Assembly (NCBI GenBank): GCA_946410525.1
Contig: CAMKAQ010000009.1
Location: forward strand, 1-13,028
Source of the DNA: an uncultured Caryophanales bacterium
GTDB taxonomy: Bacteria; Bacillota_I; Bacilli_A; RFN20; CAG-826
Direction of reading: 5' to 3'
Length of the DNA: 13,028 bases
A program made the position numbers and the translations under genes. The notes under the pieces were generated by a model. The model saw only the letters and a list, made by a program, of their open reading frames with translations, was not told the origin of the DNA and did not search any database. The stretch's first letter is position 1. Each line of letters begins with the position of its first letter. Shown here one piece after another: positions 1-7,526 of the stretch.

Positions 1-936
1 TATATCGGCGCACTCCGCCACTTCAAAGACTTCCAAGAGTCTGGAGAGGTCTTCATTTTCATCGCTGACCTTCATGCTTTGACGATGCCAATCGATCCAA
101 ATGAGCTTAGAGAGAACAGCCGTGACCTTGCTGCTTTCTATCTTGCTAGCGGTCTCGACCCAAAGAAATGCACCATCTTCCTTCAGTCGACCGTTTCCGC
201 CCACGCTGAGCTTAACGCCATCCTTCAGAACTATCTCTACATGGGCGAGCTTAGACGCATGACCCAGTTCAAAGACAAATGCTCAAAGATGAATGACAGC
301 GAAATCGGACTTGGCATTTTCGCTTACCCAGTCCTCATGGCCGCTGACATTCTCCTTTATGATGCCAATATCGTCCCGGTCGGCGAAGATCAGACCCAAC
401 ACGTTGAAATCTGCCGTGACCTCGTTAAGAGATTCAACCACCGCTATGGCGATATCCTTATCATGCCACGCGCCCAGGTCACCAAAGTCGGCGCCCGTAT
501 CATGTCACTTAGTGACCCAACCAAGAAGATGTCCAAGAGCGATCCAAAAGGCGACATCTTCCTCAAAGATGACGAAAAGACCATCCGCAAGAAGATCATG
601 TCCGCCGTCACCGATATGGTTGGCAAGGTCAACTATGACCCAGAGAACCAGCCAGGCGTCTCTAACTTACTTACCATCTATGCCGCATTAAGCGACATCA
701 CCCCACAAGAAGCGGCCGAGAAGTTCAAAGATTCCGGCTATGGCGATTTCAAGAGAGCCGTTGCTGATAAAGTCATCGAAGAACTTACGCCATTCAAAGC
801 CCGCTACGAAGAAATCATTGCCTCAAAGTCTTATGTCGAGATTCTTAACGAAGGCGCCAAGAAAGCCGAAGCAGTCGCCAAAAAGACTTTGAAGCGTGTC
901 CAGAAAGCCGTTGGCCTTCTCTCCCTTGATGACTAA
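1..936 (+). CDS. trpS: Tryptophanyl-tRNA synthetase (5'-truncated by the window edge)
   Basis: Class I aminoacyl-tRNA synthetase that charges tRNA-Trp in the cytoplasm. The frame is open from base 1 and begins YIGALRHFKDFQE followed by FIFIADLHALT, which matches the region just after the N-terminal ATP-binding (HIGH-like) motif of TrpS. About 20 N-terminal residues, including that motif, therefore lie before the window. The second class I signature, KMSKS, is encoded at 526-540 inside DPTKKMSKSDPKG, and GEDQTQHVE is another typical TrpS stretch. The visible part is 311 residues, against roughly 330 for the family. The ATG at 79 is internal and not the true start. The stop overlaps the start of the downstream HAD phosphatase gene by 8 bases, implying co-transcription. 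Promoter and leader, where a T-box might lie, are outside the window. Confidence 0.95.
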   Translation, partial: YIGALRHFKDFQESGEVFIFIADLHALTMPIDPNELRENSRDLAAFYLASGLDPKKCTIFLQSTVSAHAELNAILQNYLYMGELRRMTQFKDKCSKMNDSEIGLGIFAYPVLMAADILLYDANIVPVGEDQTQHVEICRDLVKRFNHRYGDILIMPRAQVTKVGARIMSLSDPTKKMSKSDPKGDIFLKDDEKTIRKKIMSAVTDMVGKVNYDPENQPGVSNLLTIYAALSDITPQEAAEKFKDSGYGDFKRAVADKVIEELTPFKARYEEIIASKSYVEILNEGAKKAEAVAKKTLKRVQKAVGLLSLDD

Positions 937-1726
937 GAAACTTATCTTCATTGATTTAGACGGAACGTTATTAAACGATTCTTTTGAGCTGACTCCTTAT
1001 ACCCTAAAGACCCTCAAAGAGGTCTCTAAGAGAGGACATAAAATCGTCTTAGCATCAGGCCGTCCTCCAAGAGCCATCCTCCCCTACTACGAGGAACTTG
1101 GTTTAAAGACTCCTTTCATTGCCTATAACGGCACCTATGTTGCCGATCCTAATGATCCTTCCTTCCCTCCGCTTAAGGAGGCTTTTCCTTTGAAAGACGT
1201 GAAAGACATCCTTTCGAAAATCGACTTCCCAATTCTTAATGTCGCTTTCGAGGACGATGAGAAGGCGTATGCCAGACACATCGATCCATTCCTTCTCGGC
1301 TATTTCCCTAAAGTCGGGGAAAAGATCATGACCGGGGAGGCTGAAGAACATCTCACGAAAGATGTGTTCGCCCTCATTTTTGAGAACGAAAAAGAATATG
1401 ACGAGAGGCTCAAGAAGCTCATTGAGAGCCATGCCCCAATAGGTTGCCGTCGTTGGAGCGCATCCAAGCATTGCGAAGCCTATTACGCCCACTACGACAA
1501 AGGCAACGCCGCCGAGTATATCGCCAAACATTACGGTGTCGAGCCAAAAGACATCATTGCCTTTGGCGATAGCGACAGCGACTACAAAATGCTTGCTTTT
1601 GCAGGGACCAAATTTCACGTTTTCCCTTGCAAATCCCCTCTCCTTTCCGAAAAAGTGCCAGCATTAGAAAAAGGCAACAACGATGACGCTGTTGCCCATA
1701 AGTTAGAAGAATTGCTTCTTAATTAG
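929..1726 (+). CDS. Cof-type HAD-superfamily phosphatase
   Basis: Predicted cytoplasmic Mg2+-dependent phosphatase of the Cof/HAD IIB group, 265 residues, acting on sugar phosphates or other small phosphometabolites; the substrate cannot be read from sequence. HAD motif I is FIDLDGTLLND (nucleophile Asp9, Asp11), motif II is in LASGR (Ser43), the motif III lysine is probably Lys191 in DKGNA, and motif IV is GDSDSD (213-218). Length fits the family. An in-frame ATG exists at 896, deep inside trpS, but the ATG at 929 places the HAD motif at the usual distance from the N-terminus and gives an 8-base overlap with the trpS stop, so translational coupling is likely. The stop codon interlocks with the stop of the convergent mutase gene. 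Confidence 0.9.
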   Translation: MTKKLIFIDLDGTLLNDSFELTPYTLKTLKEVSKRGHKIVLASGRPPRAILPYYEELGLKTPFIAYNGTYVADPNDPSFPPLKEAFPLKDVKDILSKIDFPILNVAFEDDEKAYARHIDPFLLGYFPKVGEKIMTGEAEEHLTKDVFALIFENEKEYDERLKKLIESHAPIGCRRWSASKHCEAYYAHYDKGNAAEYIAKHYGVEPKDIIAFGDSDSDYKMLAFAGTKFHVFPCKSPLLSEKVPALEKGNNDDAVAHKLEELLLN

Positions 1727-3441
1727 GCCTTAACCCCAAGGCTTTCAAGCAAGGTTGCGATGAGGTGTTCAGTCCTCTCTTTTAAGCCGTTTCCATCTTT
1801 CTGGAAGACTTCGACGTAGAACTTGCACTTTGGCTCAGTTCCACTAGGTCTAATAGCAATCCAGGAAGTGTCTTCGAAGATGAGGCGGACGACTTCTGAT
1901 TTGTCATAGTCGAGTTTGGTCTTCTCGCCGGTTCTGAGGTCCTGCTTTTCGAGTTTGACGTAGTCTTCAATGACAACGACTTTCATGCCGTCGACGACGT
2001 GTGGGAGAGAGTTATGGGCTTTCTCCATGATCTTCGCCATTTCGGAAGCGCCGCTAGAGCCAAAGAAGGAAACGCTCTTGGTGATGGTCATATGGTAACC
2101 ATACTTCTTCTCGAGGTTCTCATAAGCGACATCAAGTGGGATGCCCTGGAGATAATAATGGAGGGCCATTTCGCTATAGAGAAGGATGGCTTGGATGCCA
2201 TCTTTGTCTCTGACAAATGGTTCAACGATGCAGCCATAGGATTCTTCGTATCCGAATTCGCAGTATGGGCCATATCCTTGCTTCTCATAGTAATCAATTC
2301 TGTTGCCGATATATTTGAAGCCAGTAAGGAAGCTTTCGTTCTTTAAGCCGTAGGCTTTGGCGATCTTTCTGCCTAAGTCAGAGGTGACGACGGTGTCATA
2401 CATGACGCCATCTTTGTGGAGCTTGCCCTGCTTCTGTCTCTCGGAGAAGATATACTCCATGAGAAGAGCGGCACTCTGGTTGCCGGTAAGTCTTTCATAG
2501 GTGCCTTTGCTGGAGAGATAACTAAGGCCACATCTATCGCCATCTGGGTCGGTCATGACGGTTAAGGTCGCGCCGATCTCTTTGGCGAGTTTGATGGACT
2601 CGGTGAAGGCTTCTGCGTTCTCTGGGTTTGGTGATTCGGTTCCGCCAAAGGCAGGATCGTGGATGCATTGCTTCTCCACTGGATAGATTTCATATCCACA
2701 GTCCTTGAAGATGCGCATAGCGTTTTCGTATGACGCGCCGTGCTGTGGGGAATAGACGATCTTGAAACCTTGTTTTGGAAGGTCTGGGTTAACTTGGGTG
2801 CCTTTGACGAGTGCAACATATTCGTCATCGATCTCTTTGCCAAGCATGATGGTCTCGGCAGGTTTTTCGGCTTTTGGAGCCTCAACGGTTAATTCATCAG
2901 GGAGGGAAGCGAGGATCTCAAGCATTCTGGCGATCTTCTTTGGAACAAGCTGGCAACCAGTCTCATCGTAGATCTTGTAGCCGTTATATTCTTTTGGGTT
3001 ATGGGAAGCAGTGATCATGATGCCACCCGCAGCTTTCATTTTACGGACGGCAAAGGAAAGCTCTGGGACTGGGCGAAGGGCATCGAAGATATAGGCTTTA
3101 ATGCCCATTTCGTTAAGGATTTTCGCAGAGAGAAGGGTGAACTCGCGGGATTTGAAACGGTTGTCGTGGGAAATGACGATGCCCATTTCTTTGGAGCCAG
3201 GGATCTTCTCAAGAAGGTACATACCGAAGGCAACCGTGGCTTTCTTGACGGTGAAGTCATTCATCTTGTTGGTGCCTGGACCAATGAAGCCGCGCATGCC
3301 GGCGGTTCCGAATTCGACGTCTTTGAAGAAAGCGGCATCCTTCTCCTCTGGGGTCAATGCAGCGAGAGCTTTCTTATCCTCTTCGCTGACCTTTGGAGAG
3401 GCCATCCATCTTTCGTAGTTCTGTTTAACTAAATCAGCCAT
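1723..3441 (-). CDS. pgcA: Phospho-sugar mutase (alpha-phosphoglucomutase / phosphomannomutase family)
   Basis: Alpha-D-phosphohexomutase interconverting hexose 1- and 6-phosphates, linking glycolysis to UDP-glucose, glycolipid and cell-wall precursor synthesis. At 572 residues it resembles the long Bacillus PgcA-type enzymes rather than GlmM (about 450). Motifs occur in family order: FGTAGMRG (44-51), phosphoserine loop TASHNP (144-149, Ser146), metal-binding DPDGDR (298-303), sugar-binding FGYEESYG (396-403) and phosphate-binding RPSGTEPK (531-538). The ATG at 3439-3441 has an AGGAGGAA ribosome binding site about 6 bases upstream. The gene lies 17 bases downstream of the pseudouridine synthase gene, suggesting an operon. 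Preference for glucose over mannose is inferred from family length and was not tested; the symbol is given on that basis. Confidence 0.9.
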   Translation of the reverse strand: MADLVKQNYERWMASPKVSEEDKKALAALTPEEKDAAFFKDVEFGTAGMRGFIGPGTNKMNDFTVKKATVAFGMYLLEKIPGSKEMGIVISHDNRFKSREFTLLSAKILNEMGIKAYIFDALRPVPELSFAVRKMKAAGGIMITASHNPKEYNGYKIYDETGCQLVPKKIARMLEILASLPDELTVEAPKAEKPAETIMLGKEIDDEYVALVKGTQVNPDLPKQGFKIVYSPQHGASYENAMRIFKDCGYEIYPVEKQCIHDPAFGGTESPNPENAEAFTESIKLAKEIGATLTVMTDPDGDRCGLSYLSSKGTYERLTGNQSAALLMEYIFSERQKQGKLHKDGVMYDTVVTSDLGRKIAKAYGLKNESFLTGFKYIGNRIDYYEKQGYGPYCEFGYEESYGCIVEPFVRDKDGIQAILLYSEMALHYYLQGIPLDVAYENLEKKYGYHMTITKSVSFFGSSGASEMAKIMEKAHNSLPHVVDGMKVVVIEDYVKLEKQDLRTGEKTKLDYDKSEVVRLIFEDTSWIAIRPSGTEPKCKFYVEVFQKDGNGLKERTEHLIATLLESLGVKA

Positions 3442-3458
3442 GGTTATTCCTCCTGATT

Positions 3459-4445
3459 CTATTCATAGAATATTTTAGGGCTTTCAAAGAATATTTCGAC
3501 AATATGCGCTTCTTCATCGCTAAGTTTTGACTCAAACTCCTTACCTGCTAGGTAATCTAGTGGAGGCAAAGGATGCTTGAAGCTCATCTTATAAGCGTGA
3601 AGGAACTGGTTAGACCAGCCGTATTTTTGTTTGACGTAACGATTGCTAGCGAAGTCGCCGTATTTGCCATCTCCCATGATCGGATGGCCAATCGAAGCGA
3701 GGTGAGCGCGGATCTGATGGGTTCTACCAGTAAGAAGTTCTACTTCGACGAGAGAGAAACCCATGACGGTCTTGAACGTTTTGTATTTGGTTATTGCGGT
3801 CTTGCCGCCTTTCTCAAGGGAACAAACGGTTACGAGACCGGTATTCGAATCTTTCTTAAGAGGCTTGTTGATTGTGCCTTCTTTATCGGTTGTACCCACT
3901 ACTATCGCTAGATACTTCTTCTCAATGTCGTCTCTTTCTTTGAAAAGACGAGTGAGCTCGCTTAAGGCTTCGTTGGTTTTGCCAAAGACGACTAAGCCAG
4001 CAGTATTTCTATCAAGCCTATGGGCAGGAGATGGAACAAAGGAATGGTTTTCAGGATCGAACTCACCTTTGTAGTAGAGATAATCAAGGACCTTTCTGGC
4101 TAAGGTGTTTCTCGTTTCCTTATCATCTCCGATGACAAGAAGACCTGAAGGCTTATCAACGACAAGGATGTTTTCATCCTCGTAGACGATTGGGTATTCG
4201 AGAGGAGCCTTAACGGCTTCTCTAGGTTTTTGGAATTCCGCTAACTGAGCTTCGGTGATGTAGATACGGAGGGTGTCACCTTCCATAAGTACGTGGTCCT
4301 TTTTGATCCAATGGCCATTGACCTTGATATCTTTCTTCCTGAAGGTTTTGTATATCAAAGAAAGCGGGGCGTTCTCTAAGAGTCTGCGAACGTACTTCTC
4401 CGCCTTCTGATTTGAGTTTGCTTTATCGATAATCTTTTCAATCAT
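3459..4445 (-). CDS. RluA-family RNA pseudouridine synthase (RluC/RluD-like)
   Basis: Converts specific uridines in RNA, most likely 23S rRNA, to pseudouridine. The 328-residue protein has an N-terminal S4-like RNA-binding region (about 15-65, with YVRRLLENAPLSLIYKTFRK and KVNGHWIK) and a catalytic domain from about 85. The catalytic motif HRLDRNTAG is at 142-150, with Asp145 as the presumed nucleophile, and GRTHQIRAHL (240-249) is the conserved RluA-family motif. The S4 domain plus length point to the RluC/RluD group, but the target uridine cannot be assigned. The start ATG at 4443-4445 has no clear Shine-Dalgarno sequence. A candidate -10 box, TAAAAT (4461-4466 on the complement), would give a leader of only about 9 bases. 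The mutase gene follows 17 bases downstream. Confidence 0.9.
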   Translation of the reverse strand: MIEKIIDKANSNQKAEKYVRRLLENAPLSLIYKTFRKKDIKVNGHWIKKDHVLMEGDTLRIYITEAQLAEFQKPREAVKAPLEYPIVYEDENILVVDKPSGLLVIGDDKETRNTLARKVLDYLYYKGEFDPENHSFVPSPAHRLDRNTAGLVVFGKTNEALSELTRLFKERDDIEKKYLAIVVGTTDKEGTINKPLKKDSNTGLVTVCSLEKGGKTAITKYKTFKTVMGFSLVEVELLTGRTHQIRAHLASIGHPIMGDGKYGDFASNRYVKQKYGWSNQFLHAYKMSFKHPLPPLDYLAGKEFESKLSDEEAHIVEIFFESPKIFYE

Positions 4446-4462
4446 GTTTGATTAGCAAACAT
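4444..4462. repeat. Inverted repeat over the start codon and -10 region of the pseudouridine synthase gene
   Basis: The sequence ATGTTTG, a 5-base spacer ATTAG, then CAAACAT forms a perfect 7-bp inverted repeat (4444-4450 / 4456-4462). It spans the start codon and part of the candidate -10 box. It could be an operator, or a weak hairpin at the mRNA 5' end. A 9-base direct repeat, TTGATTAGC, occurs at 4448-4456 and 4485-4493. AT-rich composition makes chance occurrence possible. Confidence 0.35.
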
Positions 4463-4529
4463 TTTAGCACAAAAACGCGTGTCATTGATTAGCGTAAACC
4501 TCATATCTTCTCTTTGTTTCATCGCATTG

Positions 4530-4558
4530 TTGAAAAATCAAGGTCACTAACCTATAAT
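4530..4558 (+). promoter_or_regulatory. Sigma-A-type promoter for tRNA-Ser
   Basis: A -35 box TTGAAA (4530-4535) and a perfect -10 box TATAAT (4553-4558) are separated by exactly 17 bases. The expected transcription start near 4565 is about 27 bases before the mature tRNA, a typical short 5' leader for RNase P removal. This is the best consensus promoter in the window. Confidence 0.8.
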
Positions 4559-4591
4559 TCCCCTTGCGCGACAAACTACATAGTTGCGTTT

Positions 4592-4682
4592 GGAGGAATA
4601 CCCAAGTGGTCGAAGGGGCGGGCTTGGAAAGCTCGTAGGCGGGTAACACTGCGCTAGGGTTCAAATCCCTATTCCTCCGCCA
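4592..4682 (+). tRNA. tRNA-Ser, anticodon GGA
   Basis: A 91-base cloverleaf with a long variable arm. The acceptor arm begins GGAGGAA and closes with TTCCTCC, followed by discriminator G4679 and encoded CCA (4680-4682). The anticodon stem CGGGC/GCTCG encloses the loop TTGGAAA with anticodon GGA at 4626-4628, reading UCC and UCU serine codons. The T-loop GGTTCAAATCC is standard. The extra arm is typical of class II tRNA-Ser. The gene has its own promoter upstream and an intrinsic terminator starting within a few bases of its end, so it looks monocistronic. Confidence 0.97.
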
Positions 4683-4685
4683 ATT

Positions 4686-4723
4686 AAAAAATAACCTAGG
4701 TTCAACGCCTAGGTTTTTTATTT
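4686..4723. terminator. Bidirectional intrinsic terminator between tRNA-Ser and the 144-residue membrane protein gene
   Basis: Stem AACCTAGG (4693-4700) pairs with CCTAGGTT (4708-4715) around a 7-base loop, with an A-rich left flank and a T-run on the right, so it can terminate in both directions. It lies 3 bases after the tRNA CCA on the + strand. The TAA stop (4718-4720) of the convergent - strand gene lies in its T-run. Confidence 0.85.
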
Positions 4724-5152
4724 GTCCTCACCCTCAGGGGAAGGCTCTTTTTTATGATGAATCTTATTGAAGATGGTCTTCATTCCTATCGCTGTGAAAG
4801 TTACGCAAAGGATGAACGGGGAACCAATTGGTGAGGCCCACCACACCCATACGGCAGAACCGATGCCAATAAGCCATTTAGCGGCATCAGTCGTCCAACC
4901 GCATATTAGAGCGGCTAAATAGAACCCCCAAACTGAAACGGACCAAAGAAGGAAAGAGATGATGATGCAGATCGCGCTCCTCCAATCCCTGACGTTATAG
5001 AAAAGCCAAACGAAAGGAAAAGCGATGAGATACCACACCCACTTCCAGAATCTTTTGAACCTGCTAGGCTCCTCACGGATATGGTCCTTCCAAGCTCTTT
5101 GTTTCTGGTTATATTCTTCTTCTAGTTTTTTGAGGTATTCGCTCTTTTTCAT
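4718..5152 (-). CDS. Hypothetical membrane protein (144 residues)
   Basis: Not recognised as a known family. The protein has a charged N-terminus (about 1-32, probably a short amphipathic helix: MKKSEYLKKLEEEYNQKQ), then a Trp/aromatic-rich segment WKWVWYLIAFPFVWLFY (about 36-52). Two or three further hydrophobic segments follow at about 58-85 (ICIIISFLLWSVSVWGFYLAALIC) and about 92-125, and a Lys/Glu-rich C-terminus. A 3-4 TM integral membrane protein with cytosolic ends is plausible. It is monocistronic, lying between two bidirectional terminators. The start has no convincing ribosome binding site; a TATTAT (5167-5172) on the - strand may be the -10 box and would give a very short leader. 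Function unknown. Confidence 0.75.
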   Translation of the reverse strand: MKKSEYLKKLEEEYNQKQRAWKDHIREEPSRFKRFWKWVWYLIAFPFVWLFYNVRDWRSAICIIISFLLWSVSVWGFYLAALICGWTTDAAKWLIGIGSAVWVWWASPIGSPFILCVTFTAIGMKTIFNKIHHKKEPSPEGEDK

Positions 5153-5185
5153 ATATCGACTCTTAGATAATACACCATTTCAATG

Positions 5186-5217
5186 AAAAACCCCCACGAG
5201 TAATTCATGGGGGTTTT
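5186..5217. terminator. Intrinsic terminator downstream of the 156-residue protein gene
   Basis: CCCCCA (5191-5196) pairs with TGGGGG (5208-5213), extended by two more pairs after a C-A mismatch. An A-run on the left and TTTT on the right make it usable on both strands. On the - strand it ends the three-gene unit 7518-5234; the next - strand gene (start 5152) then needs its own promoter. Confidence 0.85.
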
Positions 5218-5233
5218 GTCGATGATTTTTAGC

Positions 5234-5704
5234 TTATTCAGCTTTTGGTTCTTCGGCCTTTGGTTCCTCAGCTTTAGGAGCTTCTTCAGCTGGCTTAGCT
5301 TCCACCGCTTTCGCCTCTTGGGCGGCGATGGCTTCTTGCTCAGCGGTGACCTTCTCGGATTCGGAGATGATCTTAAGACGTTGGGCACGACGGAGGGCTC
5401 TCTCGTTGTCGGTATCGTTCTTGCGGGCGAAGCCGTTAAGAGCGATGGCAGCGATGAGGGCGGCCACTAAGATGAGAATGACACCGAACCATCTATAAGA
5501 GAGATGCATGGCGTTTTGGAAGGCTGCTTGCCCAGTCCAGTTGTCCTCTGGTTTGCCAGGATAGAAATCGGCGATGAAGCCAAGGACTATCATCACCAAA
5601 CCGCCAAGAGCGAGAATTCCATCAAGCACGATGAAAACCTTTTCGCCTTTGGAAAGCTTGTTCTTAGAAACATCTTCAATTTTGGTTGGAGTCATATCAT
5701 TCAT
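5234..5704 (-). CDS. Hypothetical two-TM membrane protein with acidic Ala/Pro/Glu/Lys repeat tail
   Basis: Not recognised. The 156-residue protein has a short polar N-terminus, TM1 at about 23-45 (VFIVLDGILALGGLVMIVLGF), an exposed loop of about 25 residues with DFYPGKPEDNWTGQ, and TM2 at about 72-94 (WFGVILILVAALIAAIALNG). A basic/helical stretch (about 95-125) is followed by a low-complexity tail with repeated AEEPK units (about 138-156), encoded by about 15-base tandem repeats at 5237-5290. The gene lies 15 bases downstream of the 303-residue protein gene, whose C-terminus is also Ala/Pro/Glu-rich, so the two products may act together. This partnership is inferred only from adjacency and composition. 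The ribosome binding site is weak (AGG about 9 bases from ATG). An intrinsic terminator follows. Confidence 0.75.
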   Translation of the reverse strand: MNDMTPTKIEDVSKNKLSKGEKVFIVLDGILALGGLVMIVLGFIADFYPGKPEDNWTGQAAFQNAMHLSYRWFGVILILVAALIAAIALNGFARKNDTDNERALRRAQRLKIISESEKVTAEQEAIAAQEAKAVEAKPAEEAPKAEEPKAEEPKAE

Positions 5705-5719
5705 AATCGTAAACCTAGT

Positions 5720-6631
5720 TTATTTTGGGAGACCGGTCTTTGGGTCGAGTTCAACTGGCTCGCCCTGATCGGCTGGAGCAGCTTCGGCTGGTTGTTCAGC
5801 TTTGGCCTGCTGTGCTCTGGCAATTTCGACGAGTTCTCTGATGAGTGGGTCGTAGGATTGCTTCCAGAGTGGTTCAACCTCACGGATGAAGCCATTGATG
5901 GAATCCTCGGTCTCTTTGATGACCTCTGGGAATCCTTTGCCAGTTGGGAGATCACGACGTCCAGTCATGTATTCGACAAGGGCGAAGACTTTGTCTTGGA
6001 CACCCATGTATCTCTCGTCAGTAAGACGGTTGTTGGCACGGACGGTGTTGAGGAGAGTGATGACCTCACTGATATCGTTGCCAATGAATTTGCTGGCGGC
6101 GCTTTCTTCGCCTTTCGCTTCGCGACGGGCGACGTTGTAGTCATTGAAGAGTCTGACGAGCTGGCCGACCATTGTGAGGTAGCAAACGCCTCTGTAAAGT
6201 CTTTCTTCAGCTAAGTCAGCAGCTTCGGCCTGAGCGACATCGATGTTCTTGCCTTTGGCGTCACGGATGATGCCAGAAACCATGGCTTCGATGTTCTCGT
6301 GGATCGGGACGACGCCTTTGAAGATGGCGATGTGCTGAGCATGGTCAACACGGAGGCCGTCATCGGCCGCCTTGAGGATGGTGCTCTCATCACCGTAGAC
6401 ATCATCGTAGAAGTCACGGATCATCTTCTCGAGTTTTTCGCCATTCTCACCGGAAGCATTGATGATGCTCTTAAGTGGGGTTGGCTGTTCGACCTCGATA
6501 AGAACGCTTCTCTTTTTCTCTTTGAAAGCGTTGAGGTCGTAGTGTTCCTTGTTGAGTGTGTACTCAAGGGTGTCGCGAATCGCTACTTTGTAGTGTTCGA
6601 GTGTTGCGATTACTTGTGTTGGTTGATTCAT
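5720..6631 (-). CDS. Hypothetical soluble helical protein (303 residues)
   Basis: I do not recognise this family. The protein has no signal peptide and no TM segment. It is rich in charged residues and looks almost entirely alpha-helical from about 10 to 270, for example EKLEKMIRDFYDDVYGDE, AADLAEERLYRGVCYLTMVG and NDISEVITLLNTVRANNRL. The last ~35 residues form a disordered Ala/Gln/Pro/Glu tail ending in PKTGLPK. The start ATG has a good ribosome binding site (AAGGAAGG, about 9 bases upstream). The gene is 17 bases after a Cof-type HAD phosphatase and 15 bases before a two-TM protein, so the three probably form one transcript. A cytosolic partner for the membrane protein is plausible but unproven. 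No catalytic motif is visible. Confidence 0.8.
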   Translation of the reverse strand: MNQPTQVIATLEHYKVAIRDTLEYTLNKEHYDLNAFKEKKRSVLIEVEQPTPLKSIINASGENGEKLEKMIRDFYDDVYGDESTILKAADDGLRVDHAQHIAIFKGVVPIHENIEAMVSGIIRDAKGKNIDVAQAEAADLAEERLYRGVCYLTMVGQLVRLFNDYNVARREAKGEESAASKFIGNDISEVITLLNTVRANNRLTDERYMGVQDKVFALVEYMTGRRDLPTGKGFPEVIKETEDSINGFIREVEPLWKQSYDPLIRELVEIARAQQAKAEQPAEAAPADQGEPVELDPKTGLPK

Positions 6632-6648
6632 GTGTAAATGCCTTCCTT

Positions 6649-7518
6649 TTAATCGTTTGTTTCAGCGGTAGTCTCCGCAGATGGGTAGACGTAATTCTCG
6701 ATATCACTGAAACGTTTGATCACAAACGAAGCGTGTTGCTTAACGTCTTCGAGACTGTGATCCATGCAGAAGCTTCTTCCTGGGAAAGCTTGGAACATAG
6801 AAATATCATTGCCAGAATCGCCGACGACTAAAACATTATCCACATTGATTTGATTATAATCAAGATAAAACGAAAGCCCCTCTCTCTTGGTGCAGCCTTG
6901 GGCTGTAATCTCGATAGCTTGCTCAGAGGCAACTATGTTGAGATCTGGGTACATAGGCTGGAGCTTCTTGGCTAATTCGAAGGAGAACGGGATGCTCTTT
7001 TTACCAAAGCCTGGGAACATCAAGATCTTGTAGATCATGCCCTTTTCGAGTTCTTCTTGGAAGAGTTCGTCATCTTTGAAATATGGCTCACGATATGTGC
7101 CTTCGAAGATGCGGTAGATGGAATAACCCATCTTCACCCATTTAGCGATCTCTTTCTTTTGGCAGACCATATTATGGTCTTTGGTGAAAAGGAAGATGAG
7201 TTTCGCTTCGTGGTCGTTTTGAAGATCACTTACGATTTTCTTGGCTTCTTCGTTAGGGATGCCTTTCTCAAAGATTCGTTCGCCACCGGAAACAACGAGG
7301 GAACCGTTGCAGGCGATGTAATCGAAAGGGTGTCCGATCTTAGAACCAACTTTCTCTCCGAAATAAGCGTTCCTCCCGGTGACTAAAAGAATGCGTCCTC
7401 CATCACCGACGAAACGGTGAATGAAAGCGCGGTTCTCTTTGGTGACCATATGAGAACGTTTTTTAGGATAGAAAAGGGTTCCATCCAAGTCAGTTGCAAT
7501 TAGTTTCACAGACTTCAT
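6649..7518 (-). CDS. Cof-type HAD-superfamily phosphatase (second copy)
   Basis: A 289-residue predicted Mg2+-dependent small-molecule phosphatase of the Cof/HAD IIB type. Motif I is ATDLDGTLF (Asp10, Asp12), motif II is LLVTGR (Thr47), a conserved lysine is probably Lys211 in TKREGL, and motif IV is GDSGND (233-238). It is diverged from the HAD protein at 929-1726, with a different cap region and a longer C-terminus, so this is not a recent duplication. It is the first gene of a probable three-gene unit with the 303- and 156-residue proteins. The -10 box lies only 8 bases from the ATG and there is no Shine-Dalgarno sequence, so the mRNA is predicted to be leaderless. The start is fixed by motif I falling at residue 10, as expected. 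Substrate unknown. Confidence 0.9.
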   Translation of the reverse strand: MKSVKLIATDLDGTLFYPKKRSHMVTKENRAFIHRFVGDGGRILLVTGRNAYFGEKVGSKIGHPFDYIACNGSLVVSGGERIFEKGIPNEEAKKIVSDLQNDHEAKLIFLFTKDHNMVCQKKEIAKWVKMGYSIYRIFEGTYREPYFKDDELFQEELEKGMIYKILMFPGFGKKSIPFSFELAKKLQPMYPDLNIVASEQAIEITAQGCTKREGLSFYLDYNQINVDNVLVVGDSGNDISMFQAFPGRSFCMDHSLEDVKQHASFVIKRFSDIENYVYPSAETTAETND

Positions 7519-7526
7519 GTTGCATT

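Noticed and set aside
1103..1618. - strand 171-codon frame inside the first HAD gene
   Set aside because: It is antisense to a clear HAD phosphatase with all motifs, and has no start signal.
4482..4664. - strand 60-codon frame across the tRNA
   Set aside because: It overlaps a well-formed tRNA-Ser and its promoter on the opposite strand, with no initiation signal.
5237..5290. Tandem 15-base repeats considered as a mobile or CRISPR-like repeat
   Set aside because: They are in frame and simply encode the AEEPK tail of the 156-residue protein.
5504..6214. Long + strand reading frame (236 codons) opposite the 303-residue protein gene
   Set aside because: It has no ribosome binding site, lies fully antisense across several genuine elements including the 5704/5720 gene junction, and the - strand genes there have good spacing and initiation signals.
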